A stretch of 64,000 nucleotides of DNA from DATMNI01 sp035570275 (GCA_035570275.1 DATMNI010000282.1:59247-123246); one strand, 5' to 3'. Counted from the stretch's first letter, positions 43,222 through 53,272 are shown. Made by a program: numbers and translations. The notes: generated from the letters alone by a model not told the origin.

Positions 43222-45756
43222 TTATGCCATCGCCGGATCGCTGAAGCCAGGTTTCCCAGTTTCCACGCGGCCCGCATAGCGTCGCAGATATTGACCCGCC
43301 CCCAGGGTTTTAGGTGCGACGACTGTCACACGGAAGTCATACCATTGATGGCTGTGGCTAAGATGCAGCACGAGCGTGCGGCTGGCCCCAGCGCCCAGCA
43401 GCATGGCGTGATTGCCGCTCTTGTAGGCAAGATCGGTGACGTGCAGCGTGCAGGAAACCTGCAGACGGCTGGAAGCGTGCAGTTCGACATCGCCCGTTGG
43501 CAGGTACTGGCAGCGAATGTCGATGGCCGGGTCGTCGCCGCTGCCCGCGAATTCGCGGAAGAATCCGTTGGGGCCGCAGGCGCGCAGGTGGTACACGCCG
43601 CCTGCAAATCCCGCCATCTCCCACGTGTCGGTGAGGCGCTGTCCGGCAGCCACGGCGTACGCCCGTGTCCGCAGGTCCATCCGGTCGCGGAACTTGCCAG
43701 GCGCGTAAACGTGGAACGGGGAACCGGCGGACGCCTCGCCAAATGTTTGGTTACGGGCTTCCAGGGCGATTTCGAAAAGCTTGCCGTCCGCAGTGATCGC
43801 GCCCTCGGCGTAAAGCTCATAGGGCAGCGCGGACGACGGACGAATACCCGGCTCCTGCCGCGGCATCCAGGCCGCCGCGCCGCGATTTCGCTCAAACTGC
43901 TCGACGTCCGCCGCCGACAGTTTTCGGTGCGCGGATGGCATCGGCTGGAACTGCGCCTGGTGGACACTTTCCAGGAAGGAGTTCTTCGCCGGGAACGGCA
44001 GGGGTCCGAAACGTTCCGATCCGGCCCGTTCCGCCTGAAAAGGACGGAACACCGTGCTCAGATCGCCCGACACGGTCCTTCGCCACACGCTGATATTCGT
44101 CTCTCGAATTTCCCTGCCAAGCCGGTGGCTAAGTGTTTTCTCCAGAAGCTGCAGTACCGAGGTGTGGTCGAAGACCTGTGAGCAGACGAAGCCGCCGCGG
44201 CTCCAGGGCGATGCCACCAGCAGCGGCACCCGATAGCCCAGGCCCACCGGTCCGCCGCGCGCATCCCGCCGCGGGTGCCGTATGAGGTCCTGTTCGAGGT
44301 GCAGATACTCTACTCCCGCGTCGATGCCTGGAGTAGTCTTGCCGGATTCCGGGTTGTCCGGGTCCGGCGCCACGAACGGCGGCACGTGATCGAAGTAGCC
44401 GTCGTTCTCGTCGTATGTCAGCACGAAGATGGTCTTCTTCCACACCTCCGGATTGCGGGTGAGAATGTCGAGCGCCTCGGCAACGTACCACGCGCCATAC
44501 CAGGGTGACGACGGATGATCGGAGAAATTCTCCGGCGGCACCAGCCAGGAGACGGCGGGTAGGCGCCCGGTCTCCACGTCCTGCCGGAACTGATGCAGCA
44601 CGTCTCCCTTGGGAATCAGCATCTCCTGGGTCTTAGCTCCGTCACGGTAGCGCAACGGGGAGAGTTGCCGGTATCCAGGGTCGGCGGCATTGGTGGTGAA
44701 GGCCCGGTCGTGCAGACTGCGCTCGCGGGGCGACAGCTTGGCCATCGCCTCCGGGGTCCATCTGGGGCGCTCGGAGGTGACTTGGCGCAACTCGGCCTCG
44801 AGGGCAGCCAGGTTCTTGCTGCGCTTCGCGGCCCCGGGGGCATCGGCCGGCACCGGACTATTGCCAAGCTGCTCGATTTCCGCGGGGAGCGTGGCGGCAA
44901 GGTGATCGAGTTCGCGCCGGTAATTCTCCGAAAATCCAGCATGGTATTGTTCGAACCACTCGATCGGATTGTCGGTGAAGTTAGCCAGCCAGGAATCTTC
45001 CTCCTTCGTGAATCCGGTTTTCAGGCTAAGTTCATTCTGGTAGATCTTCCACGCCACGCCGGCATCTTCCAGGCGCTCGGGAAAGGTCTTCCACCGGGCC
45101 GGGGAATTGTAATCCGCCTCCGAGTTTCTCACGCAGGGCATGGAGGCCGCCTGCTGCTCTTCGCGGATAGTGCCTGTCCACAGGTACAGACGATTCGGAG
45201 TGGTAGCGGTCAGCGAAGAGCAGAAGTGCTGGTCGCATATTGTGAAGGCGTCCGCCAGTGCGTAGTAGAAGGGAACGTCTTCGCGGTCATAGTAGCCGAG
45301 CGTCAGCGGCATGCCGGCGCATTCCTCATGCTCCGAAGGCTTGGCATCGAGCCACTGGTCATGGTTGCCATGGTTGCGGGCATCGGTCTGGTCCCGCCAC
45401 GAATGCGGCAGCGACCCCAGCCAGGTTGCGTTACTCTTCTTCAGGTCCAAATGAAACGGGGCATAGGTTTCGCCCGCGGCGTTCGTTTGCATCCACACAG
45501 GCTTGCGATCCGGAAGTGTGACCGCTCTGGGATCGTTGAAGCCGCGCACGCCGCGCAGTCTGCCAAAAACGTGATCGAACGAGCGATTCTCCTGCATCAG
45601 GATCACGACATGTTCGGCATCCATGAAGGTGCTGTCCGGTGCCGGGTCTATGGCGGAAGCTCTTTCAATTGCGGGAAGTAAAGCGCCCAACAGCCTGGAG
45701 CAGCCGGATAGGGCGGCAGCCCGCTTGAAGAATTCCCGTCGAGTGCGCACTCCCAA
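43222..45756 (-). CDS. Phosphocholine-type phospholipase C
   Basis: An 844-residue secreted phosphoesterase. A Tat signal (TRREFFKRAAALSG, residues 4-17) is followed by the phosphoesterase domain with VVILMQENRSFDHVFG (50-65) and later TATTPNRLYLWTG and TYDENDGYFDHVPP, containing the metal-binding Glu, Asn, Asp and His residues of the family. Two C-terminal beta domains (DUF756-like, from about 620) complete the bacterial non-hemolytic/hemolytic PLC architecture. The frame opens with TTG; a GTG at 45750 is an alternative start. It probably releases phosphate and choline from phospholipid. Confidence 0.88.
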   Translation of the reverse strand: MGVRTRREFFKRAAALSGCSRLLGALLPAIERASAIDPAPDSTFMDAEHVVILMQENRSFDHVFGRLRGVRGFNDPRAVTLPDRKPVWMQTNAAGETYAPFHLDLKKSNATWLGSLPHSWRDQTDARNHGNHDQWLDAKPSEHEECAGMPLTLGYYDREDVPFYYALADAFTICDQHFCSSLTATTPNRLYLWTGTIREEQQAASMPCVRNSEADYNSPARWKTFPERLEDAGVAWKIYQNELSLKTGFTKEEDSWLANFTDNPIEWFEQYHAGFSENYRRELDHLAATLPAEIEQLGNSPVPADAPGAAKRSKNLAALEAELRQVTSERPRWTPEAMAKLSPRERSLHDRAFTTNAADPGYRQLSPLRYRDGAKTQEMLIPKGDVLHQFRQDVETGRLPAVSWLVPPENFSDHPSSPWYGAWYVAEALDILTRNPEVWKKTIFVLTYDENDGYFDHVPPFVAPDPDNPESGKTTPGIDAGVEYLHLEQDLIRHPRRDARGGPVGLGYRVPLLVASPWSRGGFVCSQVFDHTSVLQLLEKTLSHRLGREIRETNISVWRRTVSGDLSTVFRPFQAERAGSERFGPLPFPAKNSFLESVHQAQFQPMPSAHRKLSAADVEQFERNRGAAAWMPRQEPGIRPSSALPYELYAEGAITADGKLFEIALEARNQTFGEASAGSPFHVYAPGKFRDRMDLRTRAYAVAAGQRLTDTWEMAGFAGGVYHLRACGPNGFFREFAGSGDDPAIDIRCQYLPTGDVELHASSRLQVSCTLHVTDLAYKSGNHAMLLGAGASRTLVLHLSHSHQWYDFRVTVVAPKTLGAGQYLRRYAGRVETGKPGFSDPAMA

Positions 45757-45829
45757 GATTATGCCTCAATGGAGAGGCTGAATTGGATTCATCCGGTCCG
45801 GCGACGCGGTCTGGGATTCGGTCCGACGA

Positions 45830-45858
45830 TTGACAATGCACTCGGACTTCGATATAAC
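45830..45858 (+). promoter_or_regulatory. Near-consensus sigma70 promoter of the thuA-like gene
   Basis: TTGACA (45830-45835) and TATAAC (45853-45858) are separated by 17 nt. Predicted transcription would start near 45865, leaving a leader of about 175 nt before the GTG at 46040; the leader contains the palindromic element at 45985. Confidence 0.65.
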
Positions 45859-45984
45859 AACGCTTTCCGGAGTGCGCGGGGTCTCTCAACCTCAATCTAC
45901 GTGCCCCCTGATGTCTACGTTCCATTCCTGCGGCGAACGATTCACGCGTGACACGTGATGAGAGATGGCATCGATGCGGCCGCG

Positions 45985-46014
45985 TGCTTACGCGCGCGGC
46001 TCGGATCGGAGCCA
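45985..46014. repeat. REP-like palindromic element, copy A
   Basis: An extragenic GC-rich stretch with GCGCGCGGCTCGGATCGGAG, where GGCTC...GAGCC forms an imperfect palindrome. A near-copy with the inner bases exchanged occurs at 53157. Both are outside genes. Confidence 0.5.
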
Positions 46015-46039
46015 CAATATGAAGACGAGGTGATGACTT

Positions 46040-46996
46040 GTGACGAGCAGACGAAAGGGCACTAATTCGGGAACCCAGCCTGGGCGTTCTACTACAGCGA
46101 GGCTGCTGCATCTTGTACTCGGCGCTTTGTGTGTGTTGTGGGTGGCAGCCCCGATGCAGCGATATGCCTGGGCGCAAGCCGGACGTGGTACAGGCCCTCA
46201 GGGCGCTCCTTCACCACAGGGCCAGAACCGCCAGGGCATGCATGTATACATCTGGACGGGCCTGAAGTCCCATTCCGAGGGTCAGCATGACTACCCGCAG
46301 TTTCTGGCTGACTGGAGCAAGATTCTGACGGCGCACGGGGCCGTCGTCGATGGTGCTTTGCATGCCCCCAGCAGTGCCGATCTCGAACATACCGACGTCG
46401 TGGTGATCTACAAGGGCGATGCAGCCTACCTGGGCGATAGCGAAAAGGCCGCGATCGAGGCGTTCGTCAAACGCGGTGGGGGCCTGGTTAGCTTGCATGA
46501 CTCGTTGTGCGGTCCGGATCCGGACTATTTTGCGACGCTGGTGGGTGGCGCCAAGAAGCATGGTGAAGTGAACTACACCTTGGATGCGCCCATCCCTTAT
46601 ACAGTCGTGGATAAATCGAATCCCATCGTTAAGGACTTGTCCGACATCACGACTTCCGATGAAGCCTTCTTCACCATGACGTGGGCGAAAGATCCTGCCA
46701 TCCACGTGTTGGCAACCGCCAAGATCCCGCCAACGCGCAGTGCCGGCGACCACAAGGACGAAGTGGTACCGCAGATCTGGACGTACGAACACACACTCCC
46801 GGGCGGACAGCCTGCCCGTGCCTTCGTATGGATGCAGGGCCACACCTATGCCAACTTCGCCAATGACCAGATTCAGCGGACATTGCTTCGCGGCATCGCG
46901 TGGGCCGGAAAGAAACCAGTGGATGAGCTGGTGAATTACGTGGCTCCTCCGCGTCCCGGTCGCGGGGGGGCGCCTTCAGGGGGCAAGGCGAAGTAA
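46040..46996 (+). CDS. ThuA-like secreted protein (trehalose-utilisation family)
   Basis: A 318-residue protein with an N-terminal signal segment (about 22-46) and a ThuA domain, a glutamine-amidotransferase-like flavodoxin fold: VYIWTGLKSH, HTDVVVIYKGDAAYL, FVKRGGGLVSLHDS and a TYEHTLPGGQPARAFVWMQG block. ThuA-like domains are thought to act on or sense sugars; catalysis is unproven. The GTG start is preceded by GAGG about 9 nt away. A Gly/Arg-rich tail ends the protein. Confidence 0.75.
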   Translation: MTSRRKGTNSGTQPGRSTTARLLHLVLGALCVLWVAAPMQRYAWAQAGRGTGPQGAPSPQGQNRQGMHVYIWTGLKSHSEGQHDYPQFLADWSKILTAHGAVVDGALHAPSSADLEHTDVVVIYKGDAAYLGDSEKAAIEAFVKRGGGLVSLHDSLCGPDPDYFATLVGGAKKHGEVNYTLDAPIPYTVVDKSNPIVKDLSDITTSDEAFFTMTWAKDPAIHVLATAKIPPTRSAGDHKDEVVPQIWTYEHTLPGGQPARAFVWMQGHTYANFANDQIQRTLLRGIAWAGKKPVDELVNYVAPPRPGRGGAPSGGKAK

Positions 46997-47001
46997 GCGA
47001 T

Positions 47002-48288
47002 GTGACACCCAGCCTGACACGATACAATCGTCCAAAGGTGCGCTTACGGTTGCTGACAGCCGGGATCCTTGCGAGCCTCGCGTACGGCCAGACACTGGAA
47101 CGGGCGGAGCGGGCTTTCGATGCCGGCAAATACGGGGAGGCTGCCAGCCTCTTCGAGAAGGCGCACCAGGAATCCCCCGGTTGTGAAAGTCTTTTCGGTC
47201 TCGGTATGGCGCGATACCGTCTGCAGCAGGTGGATGCCGCGCTGATCGCCTTCCAATCCGCCGTTCAATGCGACCCCAAGCAGGTGCTGGCCCAACTTGC
47301 CCTGGCGGAGGCCCTGGCCCAAAAAGGCAACCTCAATGAAGCGCTGGCCGCCTACACGCGCGTGCTGAAACTGGAACCCGCCAACACGGCCGCGCTGCAG
47401 GGCGCCGCTACTATTTATCTGCGCGGCAAGAGTCACAACCAAGCAGTAGAGGTTCTGGAGAAGTTGGTCCGCGTGACGCCGTCAGACCCGCAGGCACATG
47501 CGGACCTTGGCGCCGAATATGTCGCCGTGGGGAACCCGGATGGCGCCGAACTTCAGTTTCAAGAGGCCCTGCGCCTCAAACCGAACCATCCGTCCGCGCT
47601 GTTGGGCCTGGCGAACATACACCTCAGGAAGGGCGAGGAAGCCCAGGCCATCGCATTGCTCCAGACAGTGGTCACGATGGTCCCGAACGCATTCCAGCCC
47701 CGGTTCCTGCTGGGTTCCGCATACAATCGCCTGGGCCGCTACCCGGAAGCGCTGGCCGAACTGCAGCATGCGCAGCGCCTGGGCGCCAACGACTCCGAGT
47801 TGTATTACCATTTGGCGCGGGCCTATGGCGGGTTAGGTAGAACCGCGGAGCGCGCCCAGGCGTTGGCGCAATTCACGGCGCTCACCAGCCAAGCCAAGGA
47901 AGACACCGAAGCCCGGCGCCGGACTTTGAAACTGGTGGAGGAAGCCAAGGCGTTGGTCGACTCTGGTGACTTGAATGCCGCCGTGGCACGGTTGGAAGAG
48001 GCCAGGGAACTGCGGCCGCCCGACGACCAACTCCTGTTTCGGCTGGCCAGCGTGCACTATGACTTGCACCACGACGCAGTGGCGCGGAGCTATGTTGAGG
48101 AGGCGATAAGCCTGTCACCCTCTGAATGGATCTATCATTACCTGCTGGGACTGATTGAGACACGGTCCAGGAGATGGGCGCAGGCGCAGAGCAGCCTGGG
48201 GACAGCCCTCCGGCTGAATCCTTCGTCGGCCGATGTGCAGAGCGCTCTGGAGGCAGCCAGAAAGGCGGCGAGTGAGGGCCACGAGTAG
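47002..48288 (+). CDS. Secreted TPR-repeat protein
   Basis: A 428-residue protein with a short signal peptide ending at about AYGQ and roughly nine tetratricopeptide repeats (for example YGEAASLFEKAHQESPG, LNEALAAYTRVLKLEPAN, YPEALAELQHAQRLGAND). It starts 5 bp after the thuA-like stop, so the two are co-transcribed. A structural or partner-binding role in the envelope is likely; no catalytic domain is present. Confidence 0.8.
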   Translation: MTPSLTRYNRPKVRLRLLTAGILASLAYGQTLERAERAFDAGKYGEAASLFEKAHQESPGCESLFGLGMARYRLQQVDAALIAFQSAVQCDPKQVLAQLALAEALAQKGNLNEALAAYTRVLKLEPANTAALQGAATIYLRGKSHNQAVEVLEKLVRVTPSDPQAHADLGAEYVAVGNPDGAELQFQEALRLKPNHPSALLGLANIHLRKGEEAQAIALLQTVVTMVPNAFQPRFLLGSAYNRLGRYPEALAELQHAQRLGANDSELYYHLARAYGGLGRTAERAQALAQFTALTSQAKEDTEARRRTLKLVEEAKALVDSGDLNAAVARLEEARELRPPDDQLLFRLASVHYDLHHDAVARSYVEEAISLSPSEWIYHYLLGLIETRSRRWAQAQSSLGTALRLNPSSADVQSALEAARKAASEGHE

Positions 48289-48306
48289 TTTAGGCTGACA
48301 CCCTGC

Positions 48307-48334
48307 TTGACAGCGCCAAACAGGGGTGTATGAT
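48307..48334 (+). promoter_or_regulatory. Sigma70 promoter of the TonB receptor gene
   Basis: TTGACA (48307-48312), 16-nt spacer, TATGAT (48329-48334). The predicted start is near 48341, which excludes the ATG at 48330 and supports the ATG at 48375 with GGAGG 7 nt before it. Confidence 0.7.
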
Positions 48335-48374
48335 CGAAGTAATTCAATCAGATGTAGTCTCTGGAGGGTCTGCC

Positions 48375-51300
48375 ATGGTTTCCCGATTGTGTCCATCGTT
48401 GATTATCCTTTTCGCCGCCACTGTAGCGTTGGCGCAAGACCGCGGGTCGATCAGCGGCACCATTACCGACACATCCGGAGCCTCCGCTCCCGGGGTAAAA
48501 GTTACGCTGTTGAGCCCCGCAACCGGGCTTTCGCAGGCAGTGGTTTCCGGAACCGATGGCGCGTACACATTTGTTTCGTTACGTGCCGGCGAATATAACC
48601 TGACGGCGGAAAAGAGCGGTTTCCGAAAATCCGACGTGAACGCGGTGCGCGTGGACGTCAACACGAATTCCCGAATCGATATCAAACTGCAGGTGGGGAC
48701 GTTGCAGGAAACCGTGGAGGTCCAGGGTTTAGCCCCGCTGCTGCAGACTGACCGCAGCGATCTCGGCAAAGTCATCGACAAAGAGGCGATCGAAGCGCTG
48801 CCCCTCTTCGCCAATGGCGGGCTGCGCAGCAACATTGCGTTCGCGACTCTGGCGCCCGGCGTTTCCACCAACCTCACCGCCGACCCGGATACCACGGGCG
48901 GCGCGCCGCGGATTGCGGGCGGCACATCCGGATCTAACACCAGTCTGCTGCTGGATGGCGGAGAATCGATGAGCGAACGGCGCAATGACCCTCAGATGCG
49001 CGTGGTCAGCGCCGACGGTATTGAAGAGTTCAAAGTGCAAACCGGCGCTTACTCCGCCGAATACGGCCGCACCTCGAATGGCATTCTGAACTTCACCACG
49101 AAATCGGGCACCAACGATTTTCATGGCTCGGCATTCCTGGTCATCCGCAATCAGGATTTGAATGCCAAGGGTTTTTTCTATATACAGCCCCCCTCCTTCG
49201 CGCAGACCATTCACAATCAGAACCTGGAAGCAGTTACCGTAGGCGGCCCGGTCTGGATTCCGAAGATATACAACGGCAAGAACAAGGTGTTCTTTTTCTT
49301 TTCCGGAGAACGCTCGCGAGCCAAGGATATTGCTTCCAGCAGTTTGATCAGCCTGCCCACGGCCGCCGCGCGTCTGGGTAACTTCAGCGGCTACACCGGC
49401 TCCAATGGGGCCGTGATTCCGATCTACGATCCTGGCAATGCCGCCACTGGAAATATCATCGCCAATGCCAACGCCCGCGTGCCGTTTCCGAATAACACCA
49501 TTCCCCAGTCGCGTATCAATCCCGTGGCTACGTTGATTCAGGGTTACATCCCGCTGCCGGCGAATCCAGGCTCCTTTTTCAATAACAACCCGATTACCAA
49601 CACCGGTTCGCGCGACCCCGGCGAAAACCAGGGTGTGTATGCCATCAAGGGAGATTGGAATAAGAGCGATAAGTTGCGTATCAATGGCATGTTCAGCCGC
49701 CAGTACTTCAACGGCTGCGATATCTGCATGGGGCCAATGCCGGGCCCGCTGGGAGAAGGCTTCCAGGAGTTTTTTGACAACAAGTATGTCCACCTGAATG
49801 CCGACTACATTGTGAAGCCCACGCTGTTGAATCACTTCAGTTTCGGATTCAACCATCGCGCCGGCGGCGAGGCCGGCAATGAGCGCCTCGGGCCCAATAC
49901 CGGGACATTCGGCCAGGCTACGGAGGCGCCGGGAAATCCCAGTTACTCCAAAGCGCCGAACTACACCTGGTATGGCTTCCAGAATTACCCGAACACCAGC
50001 AGCTTTGTCCAGACCAATTCGCCCGGCAAGACTTTTGACTTCAAAGACGGCCTCACCTGGCTGAAGGGTAAACATAGCCTCAAGTTCGGCTTTGAATTCA
50101 TGCGCCAGAACTACGCGCGCTCGGATTGCAACGGGTGCGGAGGCGAGTTAAGCTTCAATAGTTCCTCCACGGGGAATCCGGGAGTCAGCACCAGCGGTTT
50201 GGACTATGCCTCGTTCCTGTTGGGCGTTTCCAGCAGCGCTTTCTTCAATTACAACGGGAACATCAATTACGTGTACCCTTACTACGCGTGGTATGTTCAG
50301 GACGACATCAAGATCAGCAGCCGCTTGACAATCAATATAGGCCTGCGGTATGACCTGCCGCTGGCCAGGCGCGAGCCGAACGGGCAAAGCAGCAACTTCT
50401 GCCCGACCTGTCCCAACCCCGCCGCCAATAACATTCCCGGCGCGTTGGAATTCGCGGGCTCCGGGCCCGGCCGTACCGGCCAGAGTTCCATCCTGCAGCA
50501 CCGCAGCACGGCGTTCGGCCCGCGCTTCGGCTTTGCCTACCGACTGGGCTCGAAGACCGTCATCCGCGGCGGCGGCGCCATCATGTACGACAGCAACCGC
50601 GAGGACGGGAACGCCGATGGCGGCGTGCAGGGTTTCGGCGGCAACTACAGTGTGCCGTCCAATTACCTTTCCACCGGCATTTCGATGCTGCTCCCGAGCG
50701 GTCAGAATAACTCGGTCGCCGGTTTCCTTCCGTTCGCCGCGGCCATTCAGGCCGGCGCGCCGCCGGTGGTGAATCCTTCGATTGTCAACTTCGCCAGCCC
50801 CAGCTATTTCTCCGATGGCAAAGCCGCTCAGTTTTACGATTACAATATCACTCTGGAGCGTACTCTGACGGCATCCACTCTGTTGCGGGCCAGCTTCCAT
50901 GCCAATTACGGAAACGAACTGCAATCCAGCCAGAGTTACAATCAGCTCAATCCCAAATATATCGGGATTTATGGAAGCATGCTTACCTCGCCATTGAGCA
51001 CCCTGCTCAACAATCCAGCCCAGGCGGCCATACTGGCAACCAACGGATTCCAGTTGCCTTACTCCACTTATCCCCTGAACAACACGCTGTCACAGGCCCT
51101 CGACCCATTTCCGCAGTACTCCCAGGGATTTGGAGGCACCACCAACGGCGGGCACAGCACTTACAATTCGCTGGAGGCGAGTCTGCAGCATAACTTCTCG
51201 CACGGGCTGTACGCTCAAGCATCGTATACCTTCTCTAAGTTCCTCTCGGATACCACATCCGAAAATGTCTACGTGAAGAACAGGGAGAAGGCCATCAACG

Positions 51301-51866
51301 GCGCGGACCGACCGCACGTGGTTACGCTCAGCTACATCTATGATCTGCCGCTGGGGCACGGCAAGGCGTTCGGCGGCAATATGAATCCGGTTCTGGACGC
51401 CGTAGTCGGCGGCTGGAAGGTCTCCGCGGTTCAGCATTACCAGAGCGGCGCGGTACTCAGCGTGGGGTGCGGGCAGAATATGTATGGCGCGGGCGCCGCG
51501 CGATGCAACTATGTGCCCGGCCAGGCGGTGTACAATTCAACTTGGAATCCGGCCGACCCGCACAGTTCGTATCTCAACCTGGCGGCCTGGACGCAGCCTG
51601 CTAACGGAGTGTACGGCAGCGCGGGAGCCGTAATTCCCAGCCTCCGCCAACCGATCCAGATGGACGAAGACGTGGCTCTGAGCAAGAGGTTCAAGATTAC
51701 CGAACAAAAGTCGCTGGAGTTCCGCGGCTCGGCGTTTAACATAGCCAACCGGCACCTGTTGGGTGGACTCACTACCAGCATCACCAGTTCCACCTTTGGC
51801 CAGTTCACGAATCCGCAGTCGAACCAGCCGCGCAATATTGAGGGCAGCCTGCGCTTCAAATGGTAA
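48375..51866 (+). CDS. Oar-like TonB-dependent receptor with carboxypeptidase-regulatory domain
   Basis: A 1163-residue outer-membrane receptor. After a signal peptide (ALA-Q, about residue 21) comes a carboxypeptidase-regulatory-like Ig domain (GTITDTSGASAPGVKVTLL), a plug domain with the TPP-like segment VQTGAYSAEYGRTSNGILNF, and a C-terminal beta-barrel ending in the aromatic residue W. Such receptors are multiplied in Acidobacteria and import or bind polymers. It overlaps the serine hydrolase gene by 7 bp. Confidence 0.92.
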   Translation: MVSRLCPSLIILFAATVALAQDRGSISGTITDTSGASAPGVKVTLLSPATGLSQAVVSGTDGAYTFVSLRAGEYNLTAEKSGFRKSDVNAVRVDVNTNSRIDIKLQVGTLQETVEVQGLAPLLQTDRSDLGKVIDKEAIEALPLFANGGLRSNIAFATLAPGVSTNLTADPDTTGGAPRIAGGTSGSNTSLLLDGGESMSERRNDPQMRVVSADGIEEFKVQTGAYSAEYGRTSNGILNFTTKSGTNDFHGSAFLVIRNQDLNAKGFFYIQPPSFAQTIHNQNLEAVTVGGPVWIPKIYNGKNKVFFFFSGERSRAKDIASSSLISLPTAAARLGNFSGYTGSNGAVIPIYDPGNAATGNIIANANARVPFPNNTIPQSRINPVATLIQGYIPLPANPGSFFNNNPITNTGSRDPGENQGVYAIKGDWNKSDKLRINGMFSRQYFNGCDICMGPMPGPLGEGFQEFFDNKYVHLNADYIVKPTLLNHFSFGFNHRAGGEAGNERLGPNTGTFGQATEAPGNPSYSKAPNYTWYGFQNYPNTSSFVQTNSPGKTFDFKDGLTWLKGKHSLKFGFEFMRQNYARSDCNGCGGELSFNSSSTGNPGVSTSGLDYASFLLGVSSSAFFNYNGNINYVYPYYAWYVQDDIKISSRLTINIGLRYDLPLARREPNGQSSNFCPTCPNPAANNIPGALEFAGSGPGRTGQSSILQHRSTAFGPRFGFAYRLGSKTVIRGGGAIMYDSNREDGNADGGVQGFGGNYSVPSNYLSTGISMLLPSGQNNSVAGFLPFAAAIQAGAPPVVNPSIVNFASPSYFSDGKAAQFYDYNITLERTLTASTLLRASFHANYGNELQSSQSYNQLNPKYIGIYGSMLTSPLSTLLNNPAQAAILATNGFQLPYSTYPLNNTLSQALDPFPQYSQGFGGTTNGGHSTYNSLEASLQHNFSHGLYAQASYTFSKFLSDTTSENVYVKNREKAINGADRPHVVTLSYIYDLPLGHGKAFGGNMNPVLDAVVGGWKVSAVQHYQSGAVLSVGCGQNMYGAGAARCNYVPGQAVYNSTWNPADPHSSYLNLAAWTQPANGVYGSAGAVIPSLRQPIQMDEDVALSKRFKITEQKSLEFRGSAFNIANRHLLGGLTTSITSSTFGQFTNPQSNQPRNIEGSLRFKW

Positions 51867-53128
51867 ACGGCCGGCTTTCCGTTCCGCTGCTTTCCGTACT
51901 GCTTTGGATGTCTGGCCTGGTTGGCATTCAGGTTGGCGGCCAGGTTTACGGTCAGGATTATTTTCCGCCTCCCGATACGCAGGGTGGATGGCGCACGTTA
52001 AAGGATGCCGCCCAAATCCGCCAAGCGGCGGGCATGGACCTGACCAGGCTCGATTACGCTTTCGATTACGCTTCCCGCAGCAGCCAGCATGGCGGGTTGT
52101 TGGTTGTCAGGCACGGCTACCTGGTGTACGAAAAGTATTACGGAAAGGGAAATCGCGATGCCACACCGGCCATGGCTTCCGTCGGCAAAGCCTACACCAG
52201 CATCGCCTGCGGCATCATGCTCGCGGAAAAGCATGACCAGATTCCGGACGGCCTGGAGACCAAGGTTTTCACCGAAAAGTATCTGCCGGAAGCGTTTCCG
52301 CTGAGCGACCCGAGGAAGGCCGATATCAAGTTGGGGCATCTGCTGAGCATGGCTTCGGGTATGCATGGCGAGGGCGGCAATCCGGGCTTCGTGAACTTCG
52401 AACCCTCCGTCAAGCTCGAACCCATCCCGCGCCCCGCTCAGCGTGTGGATCAGGACCAGAGCGCTCTGCAGGTACCGCTGTGGACCGATCCGGGCGGCGG
52501 ATACTCATACACATCGCAATCGCCGCACGTTGCGTCCATCGTGCTGCGCCGCCTGGTGGGCATGGAGATGCAGCAGTATATCGATGAGAAACTGGCCAAG
52601 CCGATGGGCTGGGGACCATGGGGCTACGCGCTGCATCGGGGTGAGAACACGCTGCCGCACACGCCCGGCGGGGCCGACACCGCCATCCGGTCCACGGATG
52701 TGGCGCGGTTTGCCTACCTGATCCTGCACAAGGGCAAATGGGGCCAGCGGCAACTGGCGCCCGCCGCCTATATCGAGATGGCCGGAAAGCCTTCGCCCTA
52801 CCAGAAGCATGCGCCTTTCAGCCTGATGTTCGAAGTCAATGCCGACGGCCACGTTGCCGGCGCGCCTCGCGATACGTTCTTCAAATCGGGCGGCGGCGGC
52901 TATGGAGTGGTGATCGTGCCCTCGCTCGATTTGGTGATCTACAAAATGGCGGGCAGCGACCAGCAGTACAATCCCGCGCTCACGGGGATTCCGCAGAATT
53001 ACCCGTACGACGGCTCGCGCGACAACTGGAAGCCCGCCGCAAAAAGTCAGTTCAGCGATGGGCCGATCGGCACCGACGACGGTTTGCGGCGCGTGATCGA
53101 AATGGTGGTAGCGGCGGTCGTGCAGTAA
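51860..53128 (+). CDS. Serine hydrolase of the beta-lactamase/esterase fold
   Basis: A 422-residue secreted protein with the SxxK nucleophile motif SVGK (107-110), a YSYTS element at about 215 standing for YxN, and a KSGGGG segment near 335 in the KTG position. Class C beta-lactamase-like hydrolases with these motifs are usually esterases or D-amino-acid peptidases, and antibiotic hydrolysis is unlikely. The ATG lies inside the receptor stop region (ATGGTAA), so the two are translationally coupled; it may process the receptor's ligand. Confidence 0.82.
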   Translation: MVNGRLSVPLLSVLLWMSGLVGIQVGGQVYGQDYFPPPDTQGGWRTLKDAAQIRQAAGMDLTRLDYAFDYASRSSQHGGLLVVRHGYLVYEKYYGKGNRDATPAMASVGKAYTSIACGIMLAEKHDQIPDGLETKVFTEKYLPEAFPLSDPRKADIKLGHLLSMASGMHGEGGNPGFVNFEPSVKLEPIPRPAQRVDQDQSALQVPLWTDPGGGYSYTSQSPHVASIVLRRLVGMEMQQYIDEKLAKPMGWGPWGYALHRGENTLPHTPGGADTAIRSTDVARFAYLILHKGKWGQRQLAPAAYIEMAGKPSPYQKHAPFSLMFEVNADGHVAGAPRDTFFKSGGGGYGVVIVPSLDLVIYKMAGSDQQYNPALTGIPQNYPYDGSRDNWKPAAKSQFSDGPIGTDDGLRRVIEMVVAAVVQ

Positions 53129-53156
53129 GACCGATGAGGGGCTGCCGCAAGACCGC

Positions 53157-53220
53157 TTGCTGACGCGCGCGGCTCCGATCCGAGCTACGTGCAGCTCGAT
53201 CAGAGCCACGACCGTTAGGG
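53157..53220. repeat. REP-like palindromic element, copy B
   Basis: Contains GACGCGCGCGGCTCCGATCC, the complementary-inner form of the 45985 copy, then a second weaker palindrome (CTCGATCAGAGC) ahead of the DUF1549 gene. Extragenic between two co-directional units. Confidence 0.5.
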
Positions 53221-53272
53221 AGTGGTTAGGAGTGGTATAGGATTAAGTAGTACTTTCTGGAGGTGCGGGAAC

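Noticed and set aside
48729..50075. 448-codon minus-strand frame in the TonB receptor gene
   Set aside because: The plus strand encodes an obvious receptor plug and barrel; the antisense frame has no family features.
51860..53128. Calling the serine hydrolase an antibiotic beta-lactamase
   Set aside because: SxxK is present but the other motifs deviate and it is coupled to a TonB receptor; an esterase or peptidase role is more likely.
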